NCBI GenBank assembly: GCA_035048495.1
Contig: CM068546.1
Coordinates: 14,204,435-14,268,434, forward strand
Reading direction: 5' to 3'
Source of the DNA: Euptelea pleiosperma
Taxonomy: Eukaryota > Streptophyta > Magnoliopsida > Ranunculales > Eupteleaceae
Length of the DNA stretch: 64,000 bases
Position 1 is the first letter of the stretch. Each line of letters opens with the position of its first letter. The notes under the pieces were generated by a model. The model ran no database searches and was not told the origin of the DNA. It saw only the letters and a list, made by a program, of their open reading frames with translations. Below are positions 1-14,273 of this stretch, one piece after another. The position numbers were made by a program, and so were the translations under genes.

Positions 1-412
1 GTACGAGGAGAAATTGCATCCAGTGGATGGAATATGCGACGAGGCATGCGAACCCGAGGAGCATGAACCGAACCTTGAAGAGGAATATTATTAGTGACTT
101 TGATATCATTGCTTTTTAATTCATGTAATAAATTCATTATTTTATATTATTTGGATTGTCGGATAGATGAGACCTTTTGGTAAATCGTGATTAGTAGATC
201 ATCGGGTCTTTTTGACTTTGTGTGTTACGGATAACGTTAGCTATCGGAGATTATGATTTTGAGATCTTAGTAAATTTTGAACTATCGATATCTTGTTGTA
301 AACATTGAGATTTTATTTCCCTCTACTATTTTTCACACCCTGGATTTCGAGTAAACGGACAGATCCACAAGCATTTGGGTCGGGTTCGGGTGCCGAAATT
401 CGGATCGTGACA
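1..412. mobile_element. End of an LTR retrotransposon (fragment)
   Basis: The sequence ends at 412 in CGTGACA, the usual CA end of a plant Ty3/gypsy LTR; read on the other strand it begins TGTCACG, so direction is not settled. Immediately to the right a LINE reading frame resumes, so this element probably inserted into the LINE. A short open stretch at about 2-94 ends in an acidic run before a TAG; it could be the end of a polyprotein, but I do not recognise it. The other end lies outside the window. Confidence 0.5.
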
Positions 413-2290
413 AACCCATTCCATCAAGATACTGAATTGTTCACTTTCCCATTCGAAGAGATTTCTTCTCAAATCTAGATCCCATGATAAATCTTGAGAA
501 GATCTTGACAAAAAAGAAGAGATGAATTGGTTCTTCCATTGAGATAGAGAATACAATCGAGGCAAAACATCTTTGAGACAAATATCACCCACCCAAGTGT
601 CTTCCCAAAACTGAATCTGCTCCTCATTCCCTAAAACTAGCTTAGAGTGTGCCTGGTACTGCTCTTTCACCTCTAGGATTCCTTTCCACATTCCACACCC
701 GTGAGACAGCCTATATGACTTGGAAAACCACATCCCTTGATCCTCTCCTACTTTTCTTGCTATCACACGGCGCCATAGGCTACTCCTTTCCTTCCCAAAT
801 CTCCATAGCCATTTGCCCAACAGAGTTATATTCATTGGATGAATTTTTTGGATCCCTAACCCACCCTATTTCTTTGGTAAACACACTTGATCCCAGTTGA
901 CTAAGTGAGATTGAAAAGAGTCTTCTAAGTCACGCTAAATAAAATTTCTCATTAGACTCTCAATCGTCTTGGCTACGGACACGGGTATAGTGAAATGAGA
1001 AAGAAAGTAGACTGAAAGGCTGGATAGGGTACTCTTCACTAAGACAAACTTACCACCTTTGGAAAGATCATTGGTTTTCCAGTCTGCTAGCCTACTACGA
1101 GTTCTATTGAGCACTGGGTTCCAAATTGCCTTAGATTGATATGGTGCACCTAGAAGAAGACCCAAGTAAGATGTAGAGAGGGTAACGATGGAGCAAGCCA
1201 TGATAGAAGCTAAATCCTTTAAATTCTCAACATTTCCAACACTCATTATCTTGCTCTTCTTAAAATTTATTTTGAGTCCCGAACAAGCCTCGAAGCAATG
1301 AAGAAGACATTTCAAGAATATGACCTGACTCCTGTTTCTTGAAAGAAAGACTAAGGTATCATCTGTAAATTGAAGATGGGAGATCTCCACCCCCTGTGAT
1401 CCTGTCCTAAAACATGTTAACTCTCGTAATGCTACTCCTTTCGAGATCATCCTACCTAAAGCCTCGGCTACCATTATGGAAGGAAGGGGGATCCTGATCT
1501 CCTTGCCTCAAACCTCTAGTGCTCTTAAAAAACCCAGAAGGGGGTCCATTGATGAGAATCGAAAAAAAAAAAGACGATCTGATGCATTTCCTTATCCATT
1601 CTCTCCAAATCGACCGGAAGCCCATCCAACTCAACAAGTAGTCCAAAAAATCCCAATTAGTATGGTCATATGCCTTTTCCAATGTTACAAATCATGTCTG
1701 GGACTCCTAGATGACGCCTAGAATCAATGCATTCATTAGCTATAAGTACCCCATCCAAGATCTGCCTACCTCTCACGAAAGCACCATGTTCCCCCGATAT
1801 GATCTCTCCCATAACTTTCTTGAGTCTGGATGCTAGTACTTTTGTCACTATCTTATATACGCTCCCTATTAGGCTAATGGGTCGAAAATTTGTAATCTCT
1901 TATACACCTTTTTTTTTCTTTAAGAAATTCCTCCTGCGTAGGTTTAGAAAAACCTTTATCCAGTCCTCTTTTAAAATGTCCCAGCATGCCATCGTGAAGC
2001 CGTCTGGGCCTAGCGCTTTACCCCTTGACAAACCAAACACGACCTCCCTCACCTCCTCGCTAAACTTACTCTCCAAGCCTACTCTAGACTCATCACTAAT
2101 GCCATCAAAAGGAATGTCATCCAATCTGGGCCTAGAAGTAGAAGTTTCGAAGTACAACTTAGCATAGAAAGCATTAATCTCAGTTCTTAGTTTGTCTTCC
2201 TCGCCAAAGGACTCACATCGTCTTAGTCGATTTTTTAGCATATATCATAAATTTGAGTTGGTTGTGCCACATTGAGCGATAGTTCTCCAT
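413..2290 (-). pseudogene. LINE (L1-type) ORF2 remnant, 5'-truncated
   Basis: Minus-strand fragments in several frames line up in order with a plant L1-type ORF2. From 2241 comes the RT fingers region with GKALGPDGF, then a segment at 1848-1666 with [18 protein letters not shown], then [14 protein letters not shown] and RGLRQGD at about 1680-1500. The catalytic region follows as QFTDDTLVF near 1360; the usual FADD reads FTDD, with both Asp kept. A C-terminal part with the plant-LINE ending runs to about 413. No endonuclease domain is present, so the copy is truncated at its 5' end as is usual for target-primed LINEs. At least four frame changes or stops show it is dead. Its 3' end is cut by the LTR ending at 412. 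Confidence 0.85.
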
Positions 2291-3630
2291 GAAAAGAACT
2301 ACCTCTAAAAGGTAGTATGTAGCCATCTTTATGACTGATAAATTATGATGTCCGATTCTCTATTGCTGTAGAAAAGGGTTACCTATCCTAGGAGAGTGAA
2401 AGCTACCATTAAGAAAATGAGCGAAAAAGATACCGACCTCATTAAAAAAAGGGAAATGATGAAAAACAAGTAAAGAAAAATAGTCTGCTTGAAAAGAATG
2501 TTTATAGATTGAGAAATACACTTGTATGAGATAAAAAGTGAGAACCCCAAAAGGCACTAATGAGGACTTCATTGCTTGATATTGGATACCTCTAGAATTC
2601 TTGAATGAGTAAGGAGTTTTTGACTAGATATCCTACCTTGTTCTTCACTTAGTGTTAGTTGGACCACTATTACACTCAAGGAAATATCATTGAATACTTT
2701 ACTAAAAGTGAACTAGTACATCTGACTTAGTTGACAAATTGCTTAGAATTGCGTGCTTATTATTAACTCACTCTTACCATATATATGGTTTAAAATTATA
2801 GGAGATTATAATTGTCAGTACCTATCAAACAGAGACTACACGCATTGCATTTAACTTACATTTCATTGCATTCTACATTGCATAGGTTTTCAGTTTTTTA
2901 TTTATCTGAGGCATTTTAATAGGAAGAATGGTTTGTGCTATAGACAATTTTTTTTTGGGGGGGGAGTATAGCGGTCTTAAAAATTAGATTAAAAGTTTTT
3001 CTTGGAGCTTAAAAAAATTAATACTAGATTTTTTTTTGATTTTTGGCCTCCAATCGTTTAGGCTTACTGGCCAATCGATGGGACCAGCTGAGTTGTCTGA
3101 AGTTTAAAGGTCAATTGAGGGTTTTTAACCAATTTTGTTTGCGCCATTTACGTTTTCTTCTCCCTAACTCTTCCTCAATCGATCCTTGAACTCAAATATT
3201 TCCTTTTTTGCTTCAATTTTGGTAATCCACTCAATATATTTCATTTATTTCATGGTTTAGAGCCTATGATCACCATTTTTCTTCGGTTTTGCTCTCCCAA
3301 CATTTAAAGAAGATGAAGTAAAGAAGTTGCATGCTATGTTCCATATCTGATTGTGAGGTATGCCTAACCTTAATCCTTTGATCTAGAATTTTCATTGATT
3401 TTCTGCAATGAAGGACAATCCTATGAGTGAAAAAACTTAGTTGTGGTTAGCAATACCTTGATATGCAAGTTTTATATTCATTACTAGGAACAAATACCAA
3501 ATAGGCTCAATCCATTTGGCTGGGTTTAAGTCCATCTTCCATACTTGACTAAGTGTAGCAGTCCTGGGTGAACCTCAACCTGATATTACCCAACATTTAA
3601 TTTGAGGCCTTGCGGGATTAGAGTGCAAGG
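2291..3630. other. Intergenic, no gene recognised
   Basis: AT-rich sequence without a recognisable reading frame. A T run followed by a G run at about 2948-2966 could be a polypurine tract next to an LTR edge, but I could not find the matching LTR. A 70-codon minus-strand frame at 2360-2572 resembles nothing I know. Confidence 0.4.
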
Positions 3631-4634
3631 TGTCACGGCCACATTTTTCACATCGCGGAATAACCGTGCAGCACCACAACCATCACCCAGTCGGAGCTAG
3701 CCTTACCATCATCCGAGTACTTATCCGACCCTGATCACCTCACACCGATGCCCAACAGGGGTACGACTCATCCTGACTCCCATGCCAAGCCTTGCCTAGC
3801 TGGCCTACAAGTTCCTTCATTGAGTCACGCATGACTCTCGTCCTACTCATAGGGTTCCCACACTCATCAGGGTTCCTTGAACGCCTGACTAGTCAGCCAT
3901 CCCATCCATGCTCAATCCAATCAAGCTACACATCGAGTCATCCATGCCGATCACGCCACGCACCAAGGTAACTCAGCCTAGGAGCACCGAGCACCAAACT
4001 CTAGCACACCCGAGCAATCCATCACAAGGGATAGCTCAATTCGTCCTCACGACCCAGGAGTCATCCATAGCATATAGCGAGCATGCACTACAACATAAAC
4101 CTCCGGACCCGCAGTGCCAACACCTCGTGCCCAACACTGTCCCAAGACATGTCATATGTCAAGGGAAACTTAGGTCATCCCCTCTAGGATGCCCAAGCCC
4201 GGCCCTAGATCACACCAGGGATGTCCCAATTGATGGCCAGCTTGCCATGAGAGAGGTCAGGACACACACCCCTCCCCTAAAGAGTATAACAGACCCAAAA
4301 TGGGCCTTGAAAAGGAAACATCAATTTTGAACCCAAGCGTACTCCCCGAGTTCCGCATTCCTCAGGATCCGTCTCCACGATCCTCGCCATACGTATTACA
4401 GAACCTCGACTCGCGTGTGAAGCTTCCAAACTCAAGAACCCTCATCATGACTTAGGAACCTTGCCTAGTCCTCCTAGCCATGCCTAGCACAGCCTGGTCA
4501 TGCCCGTACATCTCAATACATCTCCCGGCACGACTCAATCATCTCAAGGCACTCATGCCCATCTCTTGGCATTCTCGTGCATCTTCCGGAGGGTGTCACG
4601 CCTGTGACCTTGTCCGTTGGAACATGCCGTGACA
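3631..4634. mobile_element. Putative solo LTR, about 1.0 kb
   Basis: The segment starts TGTCACGGC and ends GCCGTGACA, a perfect 9-bp terminal inverted repeat with TG...CA ends as in plant Ty3/gypsy LTRs. Its C-rich composition differs from both flanks. The flanking 5-mers are caagg and agagg, matching at only three positions, so the target-site duplication has decayed or an end is misplaced. The open frame at 3908-4330 lies inside and looks fortuitous. It is not related to the Athila LTRs further right. Confidence 0.55.
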
Positions 4635-5579
4635 AGAGGCACCCACCCTCTTTGTTCTTGGCCATGGTAGGGGTTAATGAGAAGTGGACCTACCCTGATC
4701 CATCAGAGTCAAGATGAAACCTTATATAGCATTAGTGGAATGCAGGTGCATGATTGTAGGGGCTTTTTTGGAAGAAGCGGGAAAATAGGGAAGTTTCAAC
4801 CAAAAGGGCAACTTGGAGGATTAGTTTAGAAGGGTGAATCTTAAAATTGTGGCAACTCAAGGCCAGCTTGAGAAGGACAAATGATAAAGTTAGAAAGTCA
4901 GATTTGCCCATTGGGTTTGATGAAATGAGGGGCAAAAAAGGAAAAAATGGTCCACTTGCGCAATTGCCTTCATAGTTTCAAGAGTAGCAAATAGCATTTT
5001 TGCTTGGATTCTTGTACGTGCTTGTAATATATTTACTAGCAACCACAAGCTTGCAATCCCCCCCGGGATTGAAGACCAACCAGCCGCCCCCACCGCCTTC
5101 CAAATGCCACACGCCACACATTCTTTTCGGCCCACCGAACCCTACGTACATCTGGCTCACCCCTTGTTGGAAATACACACCAAAAGAAGCTTAATTAGTG
5201 AGTTCTAGCCATTAAATTTAAGGACCAAAAAATAAATGCTCCAATGAAATGAGTAGAAATCACCCCAAAAGTGTGCCCCCACAACATCACTTTTAAGTAA
5301 ATAATGGGCAAGAGGAGTTGGGCCAGGCTTAAGCCAGTTCAAGGTCTGGCCTGAGTTTCATTGCATGCCAGGACGGGCTGGGCCTGTGCTGTCCGATATT
5401 TCAAAGCCCAATATGGTTCACCAATCTACCAGGGTTCAGGGTCTGTTTCAGGCCTCAGCCCTGGAGGTTTGCAACCCTACATACAAGCAGAGTAGTGAGT
5501 CTTCTGTTGCTGAAGAAACCTTGGAACATCTGAAAGGTGGTGCCCTAATTATCAAAGAAATTTCACCTTTACCTGTATA
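4635..5579. other. Intergenic, downstream of the Alba gene
   Basis: No recognisable gene or element. Short open frames on both strands at 4730-5180 overlap each other and match no family I know. Sequence rich in GGCC and GGGC words at 5300-5470 looks like low-grade repeat DNA. Confidence 0.35.
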
Positions 5580-5944
5580 GGAGCTGACTTTCTACATCTA
5601 CATAAAGATGCTTAGAGCCAAATGTTGTGTCAAAAGGAATAAAAGGAAAATGAAAGCAGCAACAAAGGTGTATACATACAGTGGAAAAATGGGATATAGA
5701 TACAAAGGTGTTTTTGAGGTGGGGTGCAACGACAATTAAACAACTTGCCCTTGGCCAAAAAGAAAACCAACAAACAATCCAAGCCTGCCCATATCCATAT
5801 GACAGAAATACAACAAACACTGCTTCAACAACTCTTACAGAACAAATCCAGTCTGATGCCCCCAAAACCGTCATTGAATAATCTCCCCTATTAGGCCAAG
5901 GCAAGCATTATAGCTAGAGCGGATGCACCACCCCCCACCCCAAA
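5580..5944 (-). other. Probable 3' untranslated region of the Alba gene
   Basis: Read on the minus strand, the sequence after the TAG at 5947-5945 starts G-rich and then becomes T-rich, with TTTGTTGGTTTTC-like stretches typical of plant 3' UTRs. No clear AATAAA signal is visible, so the end at 5580 is a guess from the change in composition. Confidence 0.4.
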
Positions 5945-8900
5945 CTACGCTTGGTTGCCACCGCCGCCACCCCTGCCACGGCCACCCATCCGTCCCCGGC
6001 CACGACCATAACCTCTCCCACCTCCTCTGCCTCTTTCATATCCCGCACCTGTCAAAGCAGATGGTCAAATGATCACCCCAAAATATATCTACATTCCTAC
6101 TATGGATACAAAATTTGTTACAATAAACATGTGAACATCCATGAATCAACATAGTAAAGCAAAGGAAAAAAGCAGCATTCACATGTTTTATTTTATTTTA
6201 CCATGGAGTACATATCATTTGTTTTGGTATTATTGTCATTTTGTGCATAATAAACATTGTGTGCATGTATGTCCGCACAAGTATGAATATACAAGCTCCA
6301 CATTGGAGTGAGGAGGATCCAAATATACCACACTTGATCTTCTATTGGTCACATTCCATTAATTGAAGTATGTGGGTCAATACAAGCTCGGGTATTCCCT
6401 CACTCAAGGGAGGAAGTCGCACACAACTGCATGTACATGGATCATTTTCATTTACATGTGTGCAATGTGCACTTATGATCAAGTCAGATTCATCAACTCT
6501 GCTACATCTCATCTTCATGCTCACATGTTATAAACACAATAGCACATGCATGGAAACAGAACAGAATGCACGCATCATGTACACATCTGTAAGCAAGTAT
6601 GTCCTCAGCATGGGTATAACTTTGCATAGATACCAGCATGTGTTATACAAATGCACACTACAACTGCATGCATGCCACAGAATTCTACACACGTCATGAA
6701 AATCATTAACCATCTTGACATACACATCAAGCAAGCTTGAAATGCATTCGTTCTACAACATGTACATATATGGATAGAAGTGCTTACCACGATAGCCCCA
6801 GCTTCTGCCTCGTCCACCTCCTCGACCCCAGTTCCAATACCCACCATTTTCTGTCACAGAAAATTTAAGTAGGTGGGCAAGGAGACAGATATGAGAAAAC
6901 AAAAACACTGTAAAATACCTTGATGATTCCCGTATCCACCTCTGCCCCAACCCCTTCCTCTCCCTCTACCACGACCTCGTCCACGACCGTATGAATCTAA
7001 ATGCCACACACAGAGAACATGTTAAAACTTTGATAGATTACAAATGAACCAACATTTCCACCCCATAGCTGACGCATCACCTTCATTAGCACCGCTGATG
7101 GCAAGAGGTGCTTGTTTTGGTTGATGATACTGTTGATACTGCTGCTGTTGATACTGTTGCTGTTGATACTGATGCTGTGGCCTTGGCTGCTCTACATACA
7201 ATGGAGCTTGGTACCTATTAACAAATAAATTTCCTTTCTAACTTCAATCTTAACAAACATGCTACATAGTCAAGTTGGAGATAAAAAAAATAAAAGAAAA
7301 TCACCAGGCAGTCATACAATTCTCAGGATTAGTTTAACCGAGGATGGCTTCAGTATATCTAGAAATTACCCCGGAGAATTCTTGTTTAGCTCCCTTGTCG
7401 ACAACGAGATTGAAATCATTGAAACATGACGAGTCATCTCCACACTGCATGACATGTTTATATCCAAAATATAAAAAGCTTGTTATTAAGACATATATTA
7501 ACCTGAAGATATATTAAAATATAAAATAAATAAATAAAAGATGAGACTTACGGTACAAGACCCTCTTCAATGGGTTCCCATACATCAGTTATGCTCGTTG
7601 AGCTGATGGTTGTTTCTTGATGCAACCCAGGGATTCTCTTCTGTTTTTGTATGTAAATGGCTGAGTTTGATTCCGCATTTGTAAAATCCAAAAAGGGTAG
7701 AAAAACATCTCATAAAGCAGTTGAACCCAACCTTTATAATCTCGGCGATGGCCACCGTCTTGCTGATTGCTTGTCCCATTGCCTTCAAGACAATCTCTCT
7801 CACCCGTTTCTCCTGAATAAAAGTGTAACGAATTAATATGGAGGGCAGCAAATAATTCAGGATGAAGAGTATGGCAAAAAACAATTTATACAAATCACAT
7901 AAACGGTTAGACAAATTTTCATTCACACAAGAGTCAATGTTAATAATCAAGGGGAAGTAGTGGTAAACACGCACACACAGACTCGCAATAGTAAGGGAAG
8001 AATTCATCTAGCAACAAGCGCTAGCACAAAATAAAACCAGCAGCTTAAATGGCAAGCTATAGTACACGTCCACAATGGTATTTTGGTGGTAGTATACTTT
8101 TGCTATCCTAGGGTATTTTATTAGGCTCAAGGAGAGTACAGTAAAATAGAATAATAAGCCACCATATTACCGAACAGACCGTCTGTTACTCTTCTCTTAT
8201 ACATCCAAAGTTCCTCTTAAAGATGGAATATAACATCAACCTTACCAAGGTCGCCCCAAATCTCTTGAATTATGTATTTGACAAAACCCTCAGACCAAGA
8301 TTTCAGCCAAGTAACATCTTATTCTTAAAAAAAGAAGTCACAGATTCATGGACTCAACTTTCTAACACAAAGTGACAATCAACCACAATGGGTTCTGCTA
8401 TTTTGTGAAATATAGCACTGGCAGCAAATTGGGTAACAGTCTGTAGCCATGAAATTCATACGAGGATCAACAAAAAAGTCAAGATCAGTGAAGAAGATAG
8501 AAGGCCATGATAAGTTATACATGATATTGTTCATACCACTATACTCCAAAACAGGGTTTCACCTGATAACAGCACCATTTCTTAATCCTAGATGTCATCA
8601 AACTACCCCCAACAAATATACAGTGACTGAAAATGGAGTATCTATCTGTATTAGAGCCTTTCCAATTAGTAAGCAGTGTATGGAGATACATGGAGATGAC
8701 AACTCTTGGCACATGAGATCCCTGGACTTGGAGAGATTTCACATATTTCAAAATCCTATGAACAATGTCCAAAAGAAGATCCTCAGGGCATTAAACTGGC
8801 TCACAACACTATTGCATGATCAAGATTATTTTTTCCTATTTTCCCACTAATCTCTGATCCGAGGAAGGATTCTGAAGCGAATTTCTAGTACCTGCAGTAA

Positions 8901-10820
8901 CACATGCTTCTGCCAATCAATCAATAGGACATGTTACCACTTACCAATCTCTTGAAGGATATATAATTAGATGCTGTCTCTGGTCTTGGTGGCAACCTCG
9001 ATAACATGAAAGCAGTTCAAGTGAAGAAGATCCTTAATATTAATTTTCCCACTATATTCTGATCTGAGGAAGTATTAGGTGGCAAATCATTACTAAGAGC
9101 ATGTAACCACAGTTCTGCTTTATCAGTGAATCAATAGGATGTGTTCCAAGTTACTAGTTTCTCTAAGGAGATATAAGTACTTCTGCCAAGAAATATATAT
9201 AACGACTTTGGCAGCCTCAATCCTAAGAAAGCACTTAAAAAGATTCCTAATGTCAAACACATGCCCAAATATCCTTCAATTCAAAAAATATCCCTTCAAT
9301 TTCATCACCAGTGAAGACTATGTCATCAACCTGAAGAAGTTGTCATGGCTACATTCATTTTCATTTGTTTATTTATTATGAATATTGCATGGTTAACTCC
9401 ACGTAATCCCATAATTTACCCAACTAAATGGATGGAACATTGCATTAGAAGATTGCTTAAACCTCATAGAATGGCCTTTCTTAACCTGCACATACATAAC
9501 TTTTCATGTAAACCTCCATTAAGAATCACTTTCTTCATGTGAAGTTGGTGCATTCATAGTTCGCACCTAGGGATAGACTTGGGACTTGGCCAAGTCAAAC
9601 CAACCATGTTAAGATGCTGGGTCCTGGTCACTATGGTTCAGGCTACCCTAATTTTATGGCCAACCAAGAGACTCGGCTAAGTCGACCAGGTCTCGAGCAA
9701 TTCAAACAAGATGACCTCCCCATTCAAATGCTTAATTTTTTAAAATTTTAATGTAGGATGATGATGTCAAATAACTGGTATTATGGTAATACAATACAAA
9801 CTCAATGCCAGCTGTTGGATAATAATGATGCCATTCACCTTGTTAAGACACCATTATAGTGCTGTTATGATAGTATTACCCATAATTTAATGTCCTGGAC
9901 GATCCTGAGTTGGATTGCCCAATCCAACTCGGGATCAGCCAAGGGCGAGACCTAAACTACTGTGACTCATGGGTAAGGTTCATCTGAGTAGGATCATTTG
10001 TATTGTCCAAGTTGGATAATTCAGATCATCTAACTCGGGATTGCAACATACCTTAACATACCATACAGGTGAAGCACATGGTCGCATATATATTGTATAG
10101 GTGCGCACTAATGCATCATTCAGGTATGGTGCAAATGAGCCAGGTTTGGGCCTAGCTTTTGGTAATTTTGAACAGGCCCAAGCTTGACGGTTGATCTGAT
10201 GATCAAATTCATACCATGGGACAGTCTGTTCAAAGTTTAAAAAGGGATTTGAGACTTACGCCTAAGGATGCACCTCAAGGTGAGGCGCCCCAAAAAGCCT
10301 CAAGGTACATTTCTGAGGCTTAAGTCTCAAATCAATGAGGTTATAGCCTCAAGCGTACCCAAGGCTTAATCCTCAGATTTACATGATAATATCCAAAACC
10401 ATGAACCCCATTTTTTTATTGGGTCGCTCTACCGGCGCCCACGTCTTTCGGCTGGGCACCCACGTGGGACTAAAATGCCCCTAGTCCGTGTGAGCACCCA
10501 CCCCTTCTCCTTCGTCTCCTTTCTCTCTCTCTCTACTATAACTCTCTCACTCTCCTCTTGCTATCCTCTCACTCTCTTCCCCTCTCTCTCTCACTCTCTC
10601 TCTCCGTCTCTCTCCCTCACTCTCTCCCTCTCTCAGTCTCATTCTCACTCTCACTCTCTCTCTCCGTCTCTCTCCCTCACTCTCTCCCTCTCTCAGTCTC
10701 ATTCTCACTCTCACTCTCCCCCTCTCCCTCGCGCTCTCTGGGCTTTTAGCCCCCCACGGTAGTCCAACACCATGGGGGGCTAAAAGCCCTATATTTTTTT
10801 ATTTTTTGATCATTAAAAAG

Positions 10821-10880
<60 letters not shown>

Positions 10881-13800
10881 GAGACGAAGGAGAAGGGTGG
10901 GTGGCCACACGGACTGGGGGCATTTTCGTCCTATGTGGGCCCAGCCGAAAGACCTGGGCGCCCGTAGAGTGACCCTTTTTTATCTTTATTTCAATTTTTC
11001 CATTCTTTTTCCCAAAATACCCTCCCACTATTCTTTTATGTTAAAACGACCTAAAATGTCCTCAGTTCATTATCTAAAACTCTTTATTTTGGGAGAAATA
11101 CTAAATCTAACATTCCATCCCTACTTCTTCCCATTTAGAATAGATTAAATGGGAAGATGATGATGATATTCCGGATGAAGAAAAATAGAAGATTGATGAT
11201 TTTTGTATAAGAATAGGATTTGAATTTGTGTTCTTGTTATTGGACTTAGTGTTTTTCTGCTAACTTGTTAGATTTTAGCTTTTACTACATTATAGACTTG
11301 TTCTACTTTCCTAACTCTATCTTATTAGTTACTAACTTTGTTAGTATTGATATTTTTTTTGATAAGTATAATTATCATTAAAGAGGCGAAAGCCAAGCAA
11401 TACAAGTGAATCATCTAAAGGGGTCGAGGTGACCTACAATAAACAAATACAAAGCAAACATCAAAACAACAAAGAGAACCATAAGGAAAAAATCTAAGAT
11501 CAAGCATCCTTAGAACAAAGGATATCCCAACAGAATACAAAGTCTTCAAAAAAGATTCCTCTACACTCCTCGAACACGTTAGACCAAAGGAAAAACATCC
11601 TCTGAATGCTAAGAATGATTGTCGCCAGATCTCCATTTTTATCTTCGAAAGTTCTCTGATTTCTCTCCCTCCAGATATCCCAAGCGATCTCAAACGGAAA
11701 TAACCTCCAAAGAATACGACCTCTAGACGAGAAAGCTTGATAAGTAGTTGATAAGCTAGTTCAACTAAAATTCGATAAATGGGCCCAAGCAAATAACTCT
11801 TACACACCAAACTTTAATTGGACTTCGCTTGGGCCCATTTACTGCCTACATTCAAGACATCGTGGACCACTCCTTCAGGCTAGGACACCATTCAGTGCCA
11901 CAACTTCGATATCTCCTATCACCCTTTTTTTGTTTGATGATCATTAGTCGAACTTGTCATCCATTTGGGATCGTCCAAATTATCCCATCCAGAAAGGCCT
12001 CTGCCAGAAACTTTTCAATTCGGATCAGACTCCATCATGAACAAATCTGATACGAATCTTGAGACCTTAAACTATGGTATTAACACCATGGTGACAAGAG
12101 GTCTTTGCTTTAATGTGGCAGGACTGGATGATGGAGAATGAGAAGGGGAGGGACCAAAAGAGGTGGGAAGTTCATTTGTTGACTCAGTCTTGGTCTAGAA
12201 TACATAATATAAACGAAGTGTCCACATAAACAACAAGATTTTCTATCTGCTTGGTCGACCTACTCGAGTCATGAGTCAACAGAACTTGATGACCGATGAA
12301 GACCGCTCCTGGTTTATGGGTGCAATGATCAGGCCATGTTGTAATAGACAAAATTGTGCTAATGAAAACCAAGTCATAATCAACGTTATACATCCAAGAG
12401 TGAAATTTAACAACAAACGTCAACTTCTATCTTATAGTGAACTTTAGCCACAAACCTCAAATTTTTTTTTTGATAAGTGAAAACTTTATTAAGGGCCGAA
12501 GCCAAAGGAGAAGCAGCAATGGCTAAAGAGGTCGAGATGACCTACACTAGGCCAAAGCAAGGCAAACAAAGACAAAGCCACAAAAAGAAAAAACAATCAT
12601 ATTATCAACTTTATGTTTAGTATGAAAGTCCATCTACATTTGACAATGTGTTACCCTCTAGGAAAGGAACAAGCATATCTTATATTTCTTTATGACCTAT
12701 ACCTCTCCCCACTCCCCTATTATTTTATTGGATTGTTCACTATGTAAGAATTACCTAACTTACCCTCGGAAAGCAACATAATGAGGGCTAAGTTGGAACA
12801 AAACAAGAATACGCCAAATGACAAGAATATCTTATATAATACTTCAAACAAAATAATTTATATCAATTAAAAAATAGAAGCAATTTATAAATTATGGATC
12901 AAGAATCATGAAAGAACATGACAATTTTTACATCAACTACCAAACTCAAATAAATCAACTTCTTTTGGGCTCTATGTCCGGCAATGTAATGCTAGGCAAG
13001 TGATGAGGCTAAAAGAGTAAACAAGGTTCAAACGATCATCCGATCCCAAGTTGACTTGGACATGACTCGTTTGACTGGCAAGCGAGTCAAACTAGTCCAA
13101 TTTAATTTATAAAAATAAAAAAAGAAACTCCCATCTTATCTTCTTCTTTGGAAAAAAATAGTGTTCTTTTTTGGTATCGGTTTTGTCTCATCTTGGATCT
13201 TACAATTCGAATCATGAGCCTTTGATCGATGGGGTAAATGCAAAACTATAATAATGGAGGGATGCTCTGGAGTCCAAGAACTATAAAATAAATTCGACAA
13301 GAAAGAGTATATAAGTGCAATTTTAGTAAGGGCACTCTTATAGATTAAATGCGATTTTTTACTTTATTTTCCTTTTTGCCAATTTTTTTTATGATTTTTT
13401 GAATAACAAAACCCAAATTTTTTTTCAGTAAAACCAAACCAAAATTATACTCAAAACTTTCCCCATACGGCATTTTTGTCGTATTACTATTGTCAAGATT
13501 GATGGTTAAGAGAAATGTCGTTAAGGCATGTGCATGAGGTGCGAGTCACGTCTATTTTGCCTTAATGGGGTCAAGCCAAGGCAACATCATTAAGGCACAT
13601 GCCTTATGTGCCCAGGCACTCGCCTCAAACTAGGCGCAAGGAGCATGAAGTGTGTGCCTTTGTAACTTGCCTTGTGTGGCGTACTATATTAATTTATACT
13701 CGCATGTTTTTGAACCTAAACATCTAGGATAAGACGATGATGATGATGATGATAGTTTTTCTATACCACATTATCATAATTAATAGTAATTACATTACTA

Positions 13801-14211
13801 TGAACTTATTTGCTCTTCACCGAGAGGTCTTAGTCTTTTTCATTAAAGCTCTCCTCAACCATAACCTTTTGTGTGGGAAAGAAAGACAGACCATGATTTT
13901 ATGCTATGCAATGTTACTCGGTTCTCATTCTGTTATAGACTACTTTGCTTTTTTTGATGAACTTGAAATTGAAGGACAAACAAGAGAGAAATATGGGATC
14001 GCTGATGGGCATCCCTTTTGGCTTTAGTTATCTAATACAGTAGTTCTGGTGGTTGAAGCCTACTAATAGAAAATGAATATGATTAGAATTCAATTTATCA
14101 AAAAAAAAAAAAATGATTAGAATTCATATTTCACTTTTTCTTAAACTTTTAATATCATTTATATTTATCAGAAATATTTTAATATTGTGTCCTGCTTCAA
14201 TCAGGCGCGCG

Positions 14212-14273
<62 letters not shown>

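Noticed and set aside
3908..4330. 140-codon frame
   Set aside because: Lies wholly inside the putative solo LTR at 3631-4634 and has no domain.
3626..4639. Target duplication of the LTR at 3631
   Set aside because: Flanks caagg and agagg agree at only three of five positions; not claimed.
4890..5194. Overlapping small frames on both strands
   Set aside because: No domain, no splice structure, mutually overlapping.
10475..10762. 95-codon Ser/Leu-rich frame
   Set aside because: Translation of the CT microsatellite in the foldback element, open in two frames.
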